Shown: one piece after another, positions 58,063 through 64,000 of the stretch | Position numbering within the stretch: the stretch's first letter is position 1 | How the letters are laid out: each line of letters begins with the position of its first letter | NCBI GenBank assembly: GCA_963776505.1 | Contig: CAVZNH010000018.1 | Span: 1-64,000, forward strand | Source: JAMXLO01 sp963776505 | GTDB taxonomy: Bacteria; Pseudomonadota; Alphaproteobacteria; Acetobacterales; Acetobacteraceae | Length of the DNA: 64,000 bases | Direction of reading: 5' to 3' | Notes under the pieces: generated by a model | Seen by the model: the letters and a program-made list of their open reading frames with translations, nothing else | The model's database searches: none | What the model was told of the DNA's origin: nothing | Position numbers and translations under genes: made by a program

Positions 58063-58151
58063 CATTGCGCACAGGGGGAGGCGGCTCGCTTGACACGCCA
58101 TCCCCCCCTGGGCTTGATCCGCCCGGATTTTGCACGGAAGCCCACGGCCAC

Positions 58152-58904
58152 ATGGCGACCAAGGTCAAGGCCAAGCGCCAATCAAACGCTTGGGTCGAAA
58201 ACGCAAAGACGATCATCTATGCCGGCTTGATCGCCGTCGTGGTGCGTACTGTCCTTTTTGAGCCATTCAACATTCCATCGGGCAGTATGATTCCCACGTT
58301 GCTGGTGGGCGACTACCTGTTCGTCTCAAAATACAGCTATGGGTATTCGCGCTATTCGCTGCCGTTCGGCTGGCCGCCGTTCTCCGGCCGCATCTTCGGC
58401 CGCCTGCCGAATCGTGGCGACGTCGCGGTGTTCAAGTATCCCCGCGACAACTCCACCGATTACATCAAGCGCATCGTCGGACTGCCGGGCGATCGCATCC
58501 AGGTTCGCCAGGGCCAGCTTTACATCAACGGTCAGCTCTGCCCACGCCAACCGGAAGGCGACTATGTCGCCGACGACAATGGCATCCACATGGTGCTGCG
58601 GCTGTATCAGGAAACGCTGCCGGACGGCGTGAAGCACGACATCATCAAGGCGACCGACGAAGGTGACGTGAACAACACGCCAGAATACGTGGTGCCGCCC
58701 GACCATGTGTTCGCAATGGGCGACAACCGCGACAACTCCGCTGACAGCCGCTTCATGAACGGCGTCGGCTTTGTGCCGGTGGAAAATCTGGTTGGACGGG
58801 CGGAGATCATCTTCTTCTCGGTCGATGCCGAGGACCCGTGGTGGGAATTCTGGTGGTGGCCGTTCGAGATCCGCTGGAATCGCCTGGCGATGATCATCCA
58901 CTGA
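58152..58904 (+). CDS. lepB: signal peptidase I
   Basis: The 250-residue protein starts at ATG 58152 (MATKVKAKRQSNAWVENAKT). It has one N-terminal transmembrane helix (IIYAGLIAVVVRTVLF), the catalytic Ser in NIPSGSMIPTLLVGDYLFV near residue 42, the Lys in DYIKRIVGLPGDRIQV near 102, and MGDNRDNSADSRFMNGVGFV. It cleaves signal peptides at the outer face of the inner membrane. It leads directly into rnc and era. Confidence 0.95.
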   Translation: MATKVKAKRQSNAWVENAKTIIYAGLIAVVVRTVLFEPFNIPSGSMIPTLLVGDYLFVSKYSYGYSRYSLPFGWPPFSGRIFGRLPNRGDVAVFKYPRDNSTDYIKRIVGLPGDRIQVRQGQLYINGQLCPRQPEGDYVADDNGIHMVLRLYQETLPDGVKHDIIKATDEGDVNNTPEYVVPPDHVFAMGDNRDNSADSRFMNGVGFVPVENLVGRAEIIFFSVDAEDPWWEFWWWPFEIRWNRLAMIIH

Positions 58905-58906
58905 GT

Positions 58907-59593
58907 GTGCCTGTGTTGAGTACGCCGATCGAGACCATTCTCGGCCACGAGTTCGACCGCCCCGAACTGCTGCGCGAAGCGATGACCCACCGATCGGCGT
59001 TGCACGGCCGCGACCGCCGGCGCGGCAAGGGATCCAACGAACGGATGGAGTTCGTCGGCGATCGCGTTCTCGGCCTGCTGATTGCCGAGTGGCTTGCGGA
59101 GCGATTCCCGCGGGAACAGGAGGGCGATCTGGGTCGCAGGCTGGCCGTGCTGGTGTCGCAGCCGGTACTTGCAGAGGTGGCAGAAACGATCGGCCTCGGT
59201 GAGGCGCTTGCCGTGGCGCCTGGCGAGGCGAAGGCCGGCGTCCGACGGCGCTCGACCGTTTTGGCGGATGCACTGGAGGCGGCACTGGGCGCGGTTTATC
59301 TGGACGGCGGCCTGGAGCCGGCGCGCGTGTTTGTGCGGCGCGCATGGGAAACTGCAATGAGCCGGCTTGAGACGCCACCGAAGGATGCCAAGACGATGCT
59401 GCAGGAGTGGGTGCAGGCACGTGGCCTTGGCTTGCCGACCTACATTGTCGCCTCGCGCGTAGGCCCGCCGCATGCGCCGGAATTTGTCGTGACGGTGAGC
59501 GCCAGCGGATTTGTCGGCTCCGGCGCCGGCGGCAGCAAGCGCGTGGCCGAACAGATTGCAGCGCAGGATCTGCTGCGGGCACTCGGCGCGTGA
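58907..59593 (+). CDS. rnc: ribonuclease III
   Basis: The product is 228 residues from GTG 58907 (a second GTG at 58913 is an alternative). It contains the catalytic signature NERMEFVGDRVLGLLIAEWL near residue 45, LADALEAALGAVYLDGGLEP and a C-terminal double-stranded-RNA-binding domain (GSGAGGSKRVAEQIAAQDLL). It processes ribosomal and messenger RNA. The stop overlaps the start of era by 3 bases. Confidence 0.95.
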   Translation: MPVLSTPIETILGHEFDRPELLREAMTHRSALHGRDRRRGKGSNERMEFVGDRVLGLLIAEWLAERFPREQEGDLGRRLAVLVSQPVLAEVAETIGLGEALAVAPGEAKAGVRRRSTVLADALEAALGAVYLDGGLEPARVFVRRAWETAMSRLETPPKDAKTMLQEWVQARGLGLPTYIVASRVGPPHAPEFVVTVSASGFVGSGAGGSKRVAEQIAAQDLLRALGA

Positions 59594-60507
59594 CCTCCGG
59601 GTCAAGCCCCTTAGCAGGCTCGCGGTGCGGCTTTGTCGCGGTCGCGGGTGCGCCGAACGCGGGCAAGTCCACGCTGGTCAATCGGCTTGCCGGTGCAAAG
59701 CTTTCCATCGTGACGCCGAAAGCCCAGACGACGCGCTTCCGTGTGCTGGGGATCATGCTGCGCGGCGTGAGCCAGGTGCTGCTGGTCGACACGCCGGGCA
59801 TCTTCACGCCGCGCCGGCGACTGGATCGCGCGATGGTGGCTGCGGCATGGATCGGCGTGCGCGATGCGGACCTGACCTTGCTGCTGATCGATGCAAAGGA
59901 CGGCGCGACCGATGCGGTGCGCCGGATTGCTGCGACCTTGGCGGAGCAGCAGCGGCGAAGCTGGCTTGTGCTGAACAAGGTCGATCTTATGCCGGCGCCA
60001 AAGTTGCTGCCGCTGACCGCGTCGCTGACAGCTTTGGCGCCGTTCGAAGAGACGTTCATGGTGAGCGCCACGACCGGCGATGGCGTCGATCAGTTGGCCG
60101 ATGCATTGGCAGGCGCTGTGCCCGAGGGGCCGCATCTTTATCCGGACGATGACCTGACCGATCTGCCGGACAGGCTGCTGGCGGCGGAGATCGTGCGCGA
60201 ACAGATCTTCCTGCAGACGCACGAAGAGGTGCCCTACGGCACGACTGTCGAAACCGAGGACTGGCAGGAGCGCAAGGATGGTTCGGTGCGCATCGAGGCG
60301 ACGGTGTATGTCGCGCGCCCTGGCCACAAGGCGATCCTGATCGGCGAGGGCGGCAGCCGGATCAAGACGATCGGCGCGAGGGCCCGTGAGGAACTGGCGG
60401 GACTGCTGGAGCGCAAGGTGCATCTGTTCCTCAATGTGAAACAGCGCGCGGGTTGGGACGAGGAAACGGCACGGCTGCGGGCGATCGGACTGGAGGATAC
60501 GAAGTAG
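59590..60507 (+). CDS. era: GTPase Era
   Basis: The product is 305 residues from GTG 59590, overlapping the end of rnc (GTGA). It contains the G1 loop FVAVAGAPNAGKSTLVNRLA near residue 15, QTTRFRVLGI, DTPGIF (G3), NKVDL (G4), and a C-terminal KH domain with AILIGEGGSRIKTIGARARE. It binds 16S rRNA in ribosome assembly. The KH loop is GEGG rather than the usual GKGG. Confidence 0.95.
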   Translation: MTSGSSPLAGSRCGFVAVAGAPNAGKSTLVNRLAGAKLSIVTPKAQTTRFRVLGIMLRGVSQVLLVDTPGIFTPRRRLDRAMVAAAWIGVRDADLTLLLIDAKDGATDAVRRIAATLAEQQRRSWLVLNKVDLMPAPKLLPLTASLTALAPFEETFMVSATTGDGVDQLADALAGAVPEGPHLYPDDDLTDLPDRLLAAEIVREQIFLQTHEEVPYGTTVETEDWQERKDGSVRIEATVYVARPGHKAILIGEGGSRIKTIGARAREELAGLLERKVHLFLNVKQRAGWDEETARLRAIGLEDTK

Positions 60508-60557
60508 CGGTTCATTCATGGATCGCCGATAGGTGTCAGGCGGAAGGAGAGCTCCTG

Positions 60558-60815
60558 ATGCCTGACACGCTTGAGCCGGGCGGTGGCGGCCGGTATCCTT
60601 CTGACATGGAAAGCCGCGTTGCCGTATTGGAACAGATTGCTCGCACGACGACGGCCAGTCTGGAACGGATCGAGCGGCGGATGGATGCTTCGGCCGCCGA
60701 GCAAAGGGCCGATTTCCGCTGGCTGCTGGGCATCATGCTGGGTGGCTTCACGGCAATGCTGGGTGGGCTCGGAGCATTGTTCGGCGTGATGGCGCACGGC
60801 TTTCACTGGTTGTAG
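60558..60815 (+). CDS. small coiled-coil membrane protein
   Basis: The 85-residue product starts at ATG 60558 with AGGAG upstream. It has a Gly/Pro-rich N-terminus, a coiled coil (ESRVAVLEQIARTTTASLER, IERRMDASAAEQRADFRWLL) and one transmembrane helix (GIMLGGFTAMLGGLGALFGV). This is a frequent type of small inner-membrane protein without a known role. It lies between era and recO. Confidence 0.7.
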   Translation: MPDTLEPGGGGRYPSDMESRVAVLEQIARTTTASLERIERRMDASAAEQRADFRWLLGIMLGGFTAMLGGLGALFGVMAHGFHWL

Positions 60816-60849
60816 TCATTCAGCTGAAACCTGCTGGTCGGCCGTCATT

Positions 60850-63807
60850 ATGGACTGGGACGCACCCGCAATCGTGCTCGACGCGCGACCGTACGGCGAA
60901 GGCGACGCCATCGCCACGGTGATGACCGCGGAGCATGGCGCGCATCGCGGCCTGGCGCGCGGCGGCGCGGCACGAGGTCGCACGGCGATCTGGCAGCCTG
61001 GCAATCTGGTGCAGGTGCGCTGGGTGGCACGGCTGGCCGAGCAGCTTGGCAGCTTCAGCGCGGAACTGGTGCATCCGGCCGCGGCGCTCGCCATGGATGA
61101 TGCGCTTCCCTTGGCGATGCTGTCCGCGGTCTGTGCGGTGGCCGAAGGAGCATTGCCGGAACGCGAGCCACATCCGCGCGTCTTCGAGGGTCTGGTGCAC
61201 CTGATCGCGCATTTGTCGCAGGCGGAGGCGATGCTCGGTGATCTGGTCCGCTGGGAGACCGTGCTGCTCGCCGATCTCGGCTATGGGCTCGATCTCACGA
61301 GTTGCGCCGTCACGGGTGAGACCGCGGGCCTGGCCTTCGTGTCGCCAAAGACTGGCCGTGCCGTGACTGCGGAAGGCGCCGGCATCTGGACGTCGCGGCT
61401 GTTGCGCCTGCCGTCCTTCCTGGTGGGGGGCAATGAGGCAACGCCGGCGGACTGCCGCGACGGGCTGCGACTGACCGGGCACTTCCTGGCACGCGACGCG
61501 TTCGGCCATCACCATCGTCCGCTGCCGACCGCGCGGCAGATGCTATACGACCGCGTGGCGGCGCTGGCCGCCGAGAATCGGAGCAGCAGGATGCCGGATG
61601 ACCTGATCGGCCACGTCGAGGACACGCGGCTGTCGGACGCGCTGTCGGAGCGTTATCTGGCCTACGCGCTCTCCACCATCATGTCGCGCTCGTTGCCGGA
61701 TGTGCGCGACGGGCTGAAGCCGGTGCACCGGCGGCTGATCTACGCGATGCACCTGCTGCGGCTCGATCCCACCGCCGGGTTCAAGAAGTGCGCCCGCGTG
61801 GTGGGCGACGTGATCGGCAAGTTCCACCCGCATGGCGACGTGGCCGTATACGATGCGCTGGTCCGGCTCGCACAGGAATTCGCGGCGCGTTTCCCGCTCG
61901 TCGAAGGCCAGGGCAATTTCGGCAATATCGATGGCGATAACGCCGCGGCGATGCGCTACACCGAGGCGCGCCTTACCGAGGTCGCTCGTGCGCTGCTGTC
62001 CGGCATCGATGAAGATGCGGTCGATTTCCGTCCCACATATGACGGCGAGGAAAGCGAGCCGATCGTCCTGCCCGGTGCCTTCCCCAACCTGCTCGCCAAT
62101 GGCGCGGCGGGGATCGCCGTCGGCATGGCGACGTCAATTCCGCCGCACAACGCGGGCGAGGTCTGCGCTGCCGCCATTCACCTGATCCGCCATCCGCAGG
62201 CAACGACGGCAGAGCTGCTCGCCCACATGCCGGGGCCGGATTTCCCGACCGGCGGCGTGCTGGTGGAGGATGCGGCGGCGATCCTTGCGGCTTACGAGAC
62301 CGGGCGCGGCGGCTTCCGTGTGCGCGCTAAATGGGCGGTGGAGAAGGGCAAACACGGCACCTGGCAGATCGTCGTCACGGAGATCCCGTATCAGGTGCAG
62401 AAGGCGAAGCTGGTCGAGCAGATCGCGCAGCTTCTGGAAGAGCGTAAGCTGCCGCTGCTCGGCGATGTGCGCGACGAGAGCACCGAACTGGTGCGCCTGG
62501 TGCTGGAACCGAAGACGCGCGGCGTCGAGCCAGAGGTGCTGATGGAGACCATGTTCCGCGCCTCGGCGTTGGAGGCGCGGTTTCCACTGAACATGAATGT
62601 GCTGGATGCGACGCGCACACCGCGCGTGATGTCGCTGGCCGAGGTGCTGCGCGCATGGCTCGATCACCGCCATGAGGTGCTGGTTCGCCGCACGCGTCAT
62701 CGGCTGGCGGCGATAGAACGGCGCATCGAGATTCTCGATGGCTATCTGCTGGTCTATCTGAACGTCGACGAGGTGATCCGGATCATCCGCAACGAGGACG
62801 AACCGAAGCCGCGGCTGATCCAGCGCTTCAAGCTGAGCGACACGCAGGCCGAGGCGATCTTGAATATGCGGCTGCGCTCGCTGCGCAGGCTCGAGGAGAT
62901 GGAGATCCGCAAGGAGCACAAGGCGCTGGCAAAGGAGCGCAAGGACCTGCAGACTTTGTTGAAGGACGAGACGCTGCGCTGGGACCGCATCGCGGGGGAG
63001 CTCGAGGAGACCCGCAAGAAATTCGGCTCGGGTGCGCTGGGCGCACGTCGCACGGAGCTTGGCGCCGCGCCGGCGATGGTGGAGGTTGCCAGCGAGGCGT
63101 TCGTCGAGCGCGAGCCGATCACCGTCATCCTGTCCGACAAGGGCTGGATCCGCGCGGTAAGGGGGCACATCGGCGAGGATGCCGAGTTGCGCTTCAAGGA
63201 AGGCGATCGGCTGAAGCGCCTGGTCAACTGCCAGACCACTGACCGGCTGACGCTGTTCGGCACCAACGGGCGCGCCTACACGCTGCGGGCGGCTGATCTG
63301 CCGCGGGGGCGCGGTGACGGCCAGCCGGTGCGCGTGCTGGCCGAGCTGACCAACGAAGACGATGTCGCCGCCATGTTCATCGCGAGCGAGGGCGGCCGCT
63401 ATCTGGTCGCGTCATCCACCGGCCGCGGCTTTGTGGTGCCGGCGGCGGAGCTCGCTGCGGAGAAGCGCACCGGCAAACAGGTGCTGAACCTGCGGCCTGG
63501 CGAGGAGGCGGCGGTATGCGCGCCTGCCGATGGCGACCATGTCGCGATCATCGGCAGCAATCGCAAGCTGCTGATCTTCCCACTGGATCAGGTGCCGGAG
63601 ATGGCGAGGGGTGGCGGCGTGATCCTGCAGCGCTATCGCGAGGGTGGGCTGGGGGACGCCAAGGTGTTCCGCCTTGCCGACGGCCTGACCTGGCAGTTGG
63701 GCGACAGGACACGCACCGAGACCAACCTGCGCGACTGGATCGGCGAACGCGCGCAGGCAGGCCGGCTGCCACCCAACGGATTCCCCCGATCCGGGCGCTT
63801 TGGCTGA
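60850..63807 (+). CDS. recO-parC: RecO and topoisomerase IV subunit A in one open reading frame
   Basis: The frame from ATG 60850 runs 985 codons with no stop between the two parts. Residues 1-240 are RecO-like: IVLDARPYGEGDAIATVMTA (OB fold), a helical part, and LRLTGHFLARDAFGHHHRPL near the end; the expected zinc-ribbon cysteines are not present. Residues 248-985 are ParC. RecO loads RecA at gaps; ParC is the DNA-cutting subunit of topoisomerase IV. The two other frames both have stops just after the ParC ATG. A stop normally expected at the end of recO is missing, so either the fusion is real or a base change removed it. Confidence 0.75.
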   Translation: MDWDAPAIVLDARPYGEGDAIATVMTAEHGAHRGLARGGAARGRTAIWQPGNLVQVRWVARLAEQLGSFSAELVHPAAALAMDDALPLAMLSAVCAVAEGALPEREPHPRVFEGLVHLIAHLSQAEAMLGDLVRWETVLLADLGYGLDLTSCAVTGETAGLAFVSPKTGRAVTAEGAGIWTSRLLRLPSFLVGGNEATPADCRDGLRLTGHFLARDAFGHHHRPLPTARQMLYDRVAALAAENRSSRMPDDLIGHVEDTRLSDALSERYLAYALSTIMSRSLPDVRDGLKPVHRRLIYAMHLLRLDPTAGFKKCARVVGDVIGKFHPHGDVAVYDALVRLAQEFAARFPLVEGQGNFGNIDGDNAAAMRYTEARLTEVARALLSGIDEDAVDFRPTYDGEESEPIVLPGAFPNLLANGAAGIAVGMATSIPPHNAGEVCAAAIHLIRHPQATTAELLAHMPGPDFPTGGVLVEDAAAILAAYETGRGGFRVRAKWAVEKGKHGTWQIVVTEIPYQVQKAKLVEQIAQLLEERKLPLLGDVRDESTELVRLVLEPKTRGVEPEVLMETMFRASALEARFPLNMNVLDATRTPRVMSLAEVLRAWLDHRHEVLVRRTRHRLAAIERRIEILDGYLLVYLNVDEVIRIIRNEDEPKPRLIQRFKLSDTQAEAILNMRLRSLRRLEEMEIRKEHKALAKERKDLQTLLKDETLRWDRIAGELEETRKKFGSGALGARRTELGAAPAMVEVASEAFVEREPITVILSDKGWIRAVRGHIGEDAELRFKEGDRLKRLVNCQTTDRLTLFGTNGRAYTLRAADLPRGRGDGQPVRVLAELTNEDDVAAMFIASEGGRYLVASSTGRGFVVPAAELAAEKRTGKQVLNLRPGEEAAVCAPADGDHVAIIGSNRKLLIFPLDQVPEMARGGGVILQRYREGGLGDAKVFRLADGLTWQLGDRTRTETNLRDWIGERAQAGRLPPNGFPRSGRFG
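61591..63807 (+). CDS. parC: DNA topoisomerase IV subunit A from internal start
   Basis: From ATG 61591 (MPDDLIGHVEDTRLSDALSE) the product would be 738 residues. It has YALSTIMSRSLPDVRDGLKP near residue 22, the active Tyr in AAAMRYTEARLTEVARALL near residue 123, GMATSIPPHNAGEVC, a long coiled coil, and C-terminal beta-pinwheel repeats (VILSDKGWIRAVRGHIGE, LTLFGTNGRAYTLRAADLP). A good ribosome-binding site (GGAG at 61580-61583, 7 bases upstream) suggests that normal ParC can be made separately. It decatenates chromosomes with ParE, which is not in this window. Confidence 0.85.
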   Translation: MPDDLIGHVEDTRLSDALSERYLAYALSTIMSRSLPDVRDGLKPVHRRLIYAMHLLRLDPTAGFKKCARVVGDVIGKFHPHGDVAVYDALVRLAQEFAARFPLVEGQGNFGNIDGDNAAAMRYTEARLTEVARALLSGIDEDAVDFRPTYDGEESEPIVLPGAFPNLLANGAAGIAVGMATSIPPHNAGEVCAAAIHLIRHPQATTAELLAHMPGPDFPTGGVLVEDAAAILAAYETGRGGFRVRAKWAVEKGKHGTWQIVVTEIPYQVQKAKLVEQIAQLLEERKLPLLGDVRDESTELVRLVLEPKTRGVEPEVLMETMFRASALEARFPLNMNVLDATRTPRVMSLAEVLRAWLDHRHEVLVRRTRHRLAAIERRIEILDGYLLVYLNVDEVIRIIRNEDEPKPRLIQRFKLSDTQAEAILNMRLRSLRRLEEMEIRKEHKALAKERKDLQTLLKDETLRWDRIAGELEETRKKFGSGALGARRTELGAAPAMVEVASEAFVEREPITVILSDKGWIRAVRGHIGEDAELRFKEGDRLKRLVNCQTTDRLTLFGTNGRAYTLRAADLPRGRGDGQPVRVLAELTNEDDVAAMFIASEGGRYLVASSTGRGFVVPAAELAAEKRTGKQVLNLRPGEEAAVCAPADGDHVAIIGSNRKLLIFPLDQVPEMARGGGVILQRYREGGLGDAKVFRLADGLTWQLGDRTRTETNLRDWIGERAQAGRLPPNGFPRSGRFG

Positions 63808-63808
63808 C

Positions 63809-63837
63809 TTGACTGCGGCGACCGCAGGCCGTGTATA
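63809..63837 (+). promoter_or_regulatory. candidate promoter of the following binding-protein gene
   Basis: TTGACT (63809-63814) and TGTATA (63832-63837) are separated by 17 bases, a normal spacing for a housekeeping sigma factor. The gene start is 35 bases further on, with CGAGGAG upstream. A short stem (CTGCGG, CGA loop, CCGCAG) lies within the spacer and might end recO-parC transcription or bind a regulator. Confidence 0.45.
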
Positions 63838-63871
63838 CGCCACCCGATAATGTTTCGAGGAGTAATCGTCC

Positions 63872-64000
63872 ATGCCGCTCGCACGCCGCACCCTGCTCGC
63901 CAGCGCCGCCGCCCTTGGCGCGGCGCCGATCCTGCGCGCCCGCGCACAATCCAGGCCGGTCATCAGGCTTGGGGTACTGACCGACCTGTCGGGCACCTAT
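63872..64000 (+). CDS. periplasmic solute-binding protein, N-terminal part, cut by window edge
   Basis: The first 43 residues show a Tat-like leader (MPLARRTLLASAAALGAAPI, cut after ARAQ) and the mature start RPVIRLGVLTDLSGTY. This is the opening of branched-chain amino acid-type (Leu/Ile/Val) ABC binding proteins. The gene continues beyond the window. GAGGAG lies 10 bases upstream of the ATG. Confidence 0.8.
   Translation, partial: MPLARRTLLASAAALGAAPILRARAQSRPVIRLGVLTDLSGTY

Overview
The window is about 64 kb of GC-rich DNA from an alphaproteobacterium, most likely a member of the Acetobacteraceae (Rhodospirillales). The assignment is inferred from the order rpoZ, rsh, acpS, lepB, rnc, era, recO, parC at the right end, from the miaA/ilvB/ilvN/ilvC block and from the style of the proteins. 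No rRNA, tRNA or CRISPR array was seen.

Positions 1 to about 10,060 look like a decayed integrated element. They hold an SF2 helicase joined to an archaeo-eukaryotic-type primase (frameshifted), a DUF3846-like gene in three frames, a 908-bp IS5-family relic with 12-bp inverted repeats, an adenine/cytosine-N4 DNA methyltransferase with an odd motif IV, a second methyltransferase fragment, and a frameshifted tyrosine integrase with a nested palindrome just upstream of it. The genes read mainly on the minus strand, away from the integrase end.

Positions 10,060 to 42,490 are an accessory metabolic region. It carries a tandem-domain CoA-transferase, an ArsR/SRPBCC/DUF899/MFS cassette, a sulfatase, Kup, two enoyl-CoA hydratases, a Tat-exported PCMT-like methyltransferase beside a membrane spermidine-synthase-like protein and an alpha/beta hydrolase, a c-di-GMP phosphodiesterase joined to a hybrid histidine kinase, a Crp/Fnr regulator, a beta-lactamase-fold hydrolase, an amidase, a gamma-glutamyltransferase, CsaA, a phosphoribosyltransferase, a cyclase, an SMP-30 protein, two tandem peptide-type solute-binding proteins and a COG0523 GTPase. 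Many of these genes are interrupted by single-base frameshifts, usually one extra base. Copies of a palindromic repeat with TGTCATTGCGAG arms lie between genes and even encode the C-termini of two convergent genes.

Positions 42,490 to 64,000 are housekeeping and mostly intact: macro-domain protein, CorA, IlvC/IlvN/IlvB, MiaA, FtsB-like protein, a protease-fold protein lacking its catalytic residues, small lineage-specific genes, an MBL-fold hydrolase, type 5 uracil-DNA glycosylase, NYN nuclease, FolK, RpoZ, Rsh, AcpS, LepB, Rnc, Era, and then RecO and ParC in one uninterrupted reading frame. The window ends inside a periplasmic binding protein.

The uneven density of frameshifts (high in the left two thirds, low in the core third) suggests real gene decay, but indel errors in the assembly could give a similar picture and I cannot separate the two. 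I did not find a convincing new multi-gene system. The most unusual items are the RecO-ParC read-through, the helicase-then-primase protein, the pseudo-protease and the REC-EAL/hybrid-kinase read-through.
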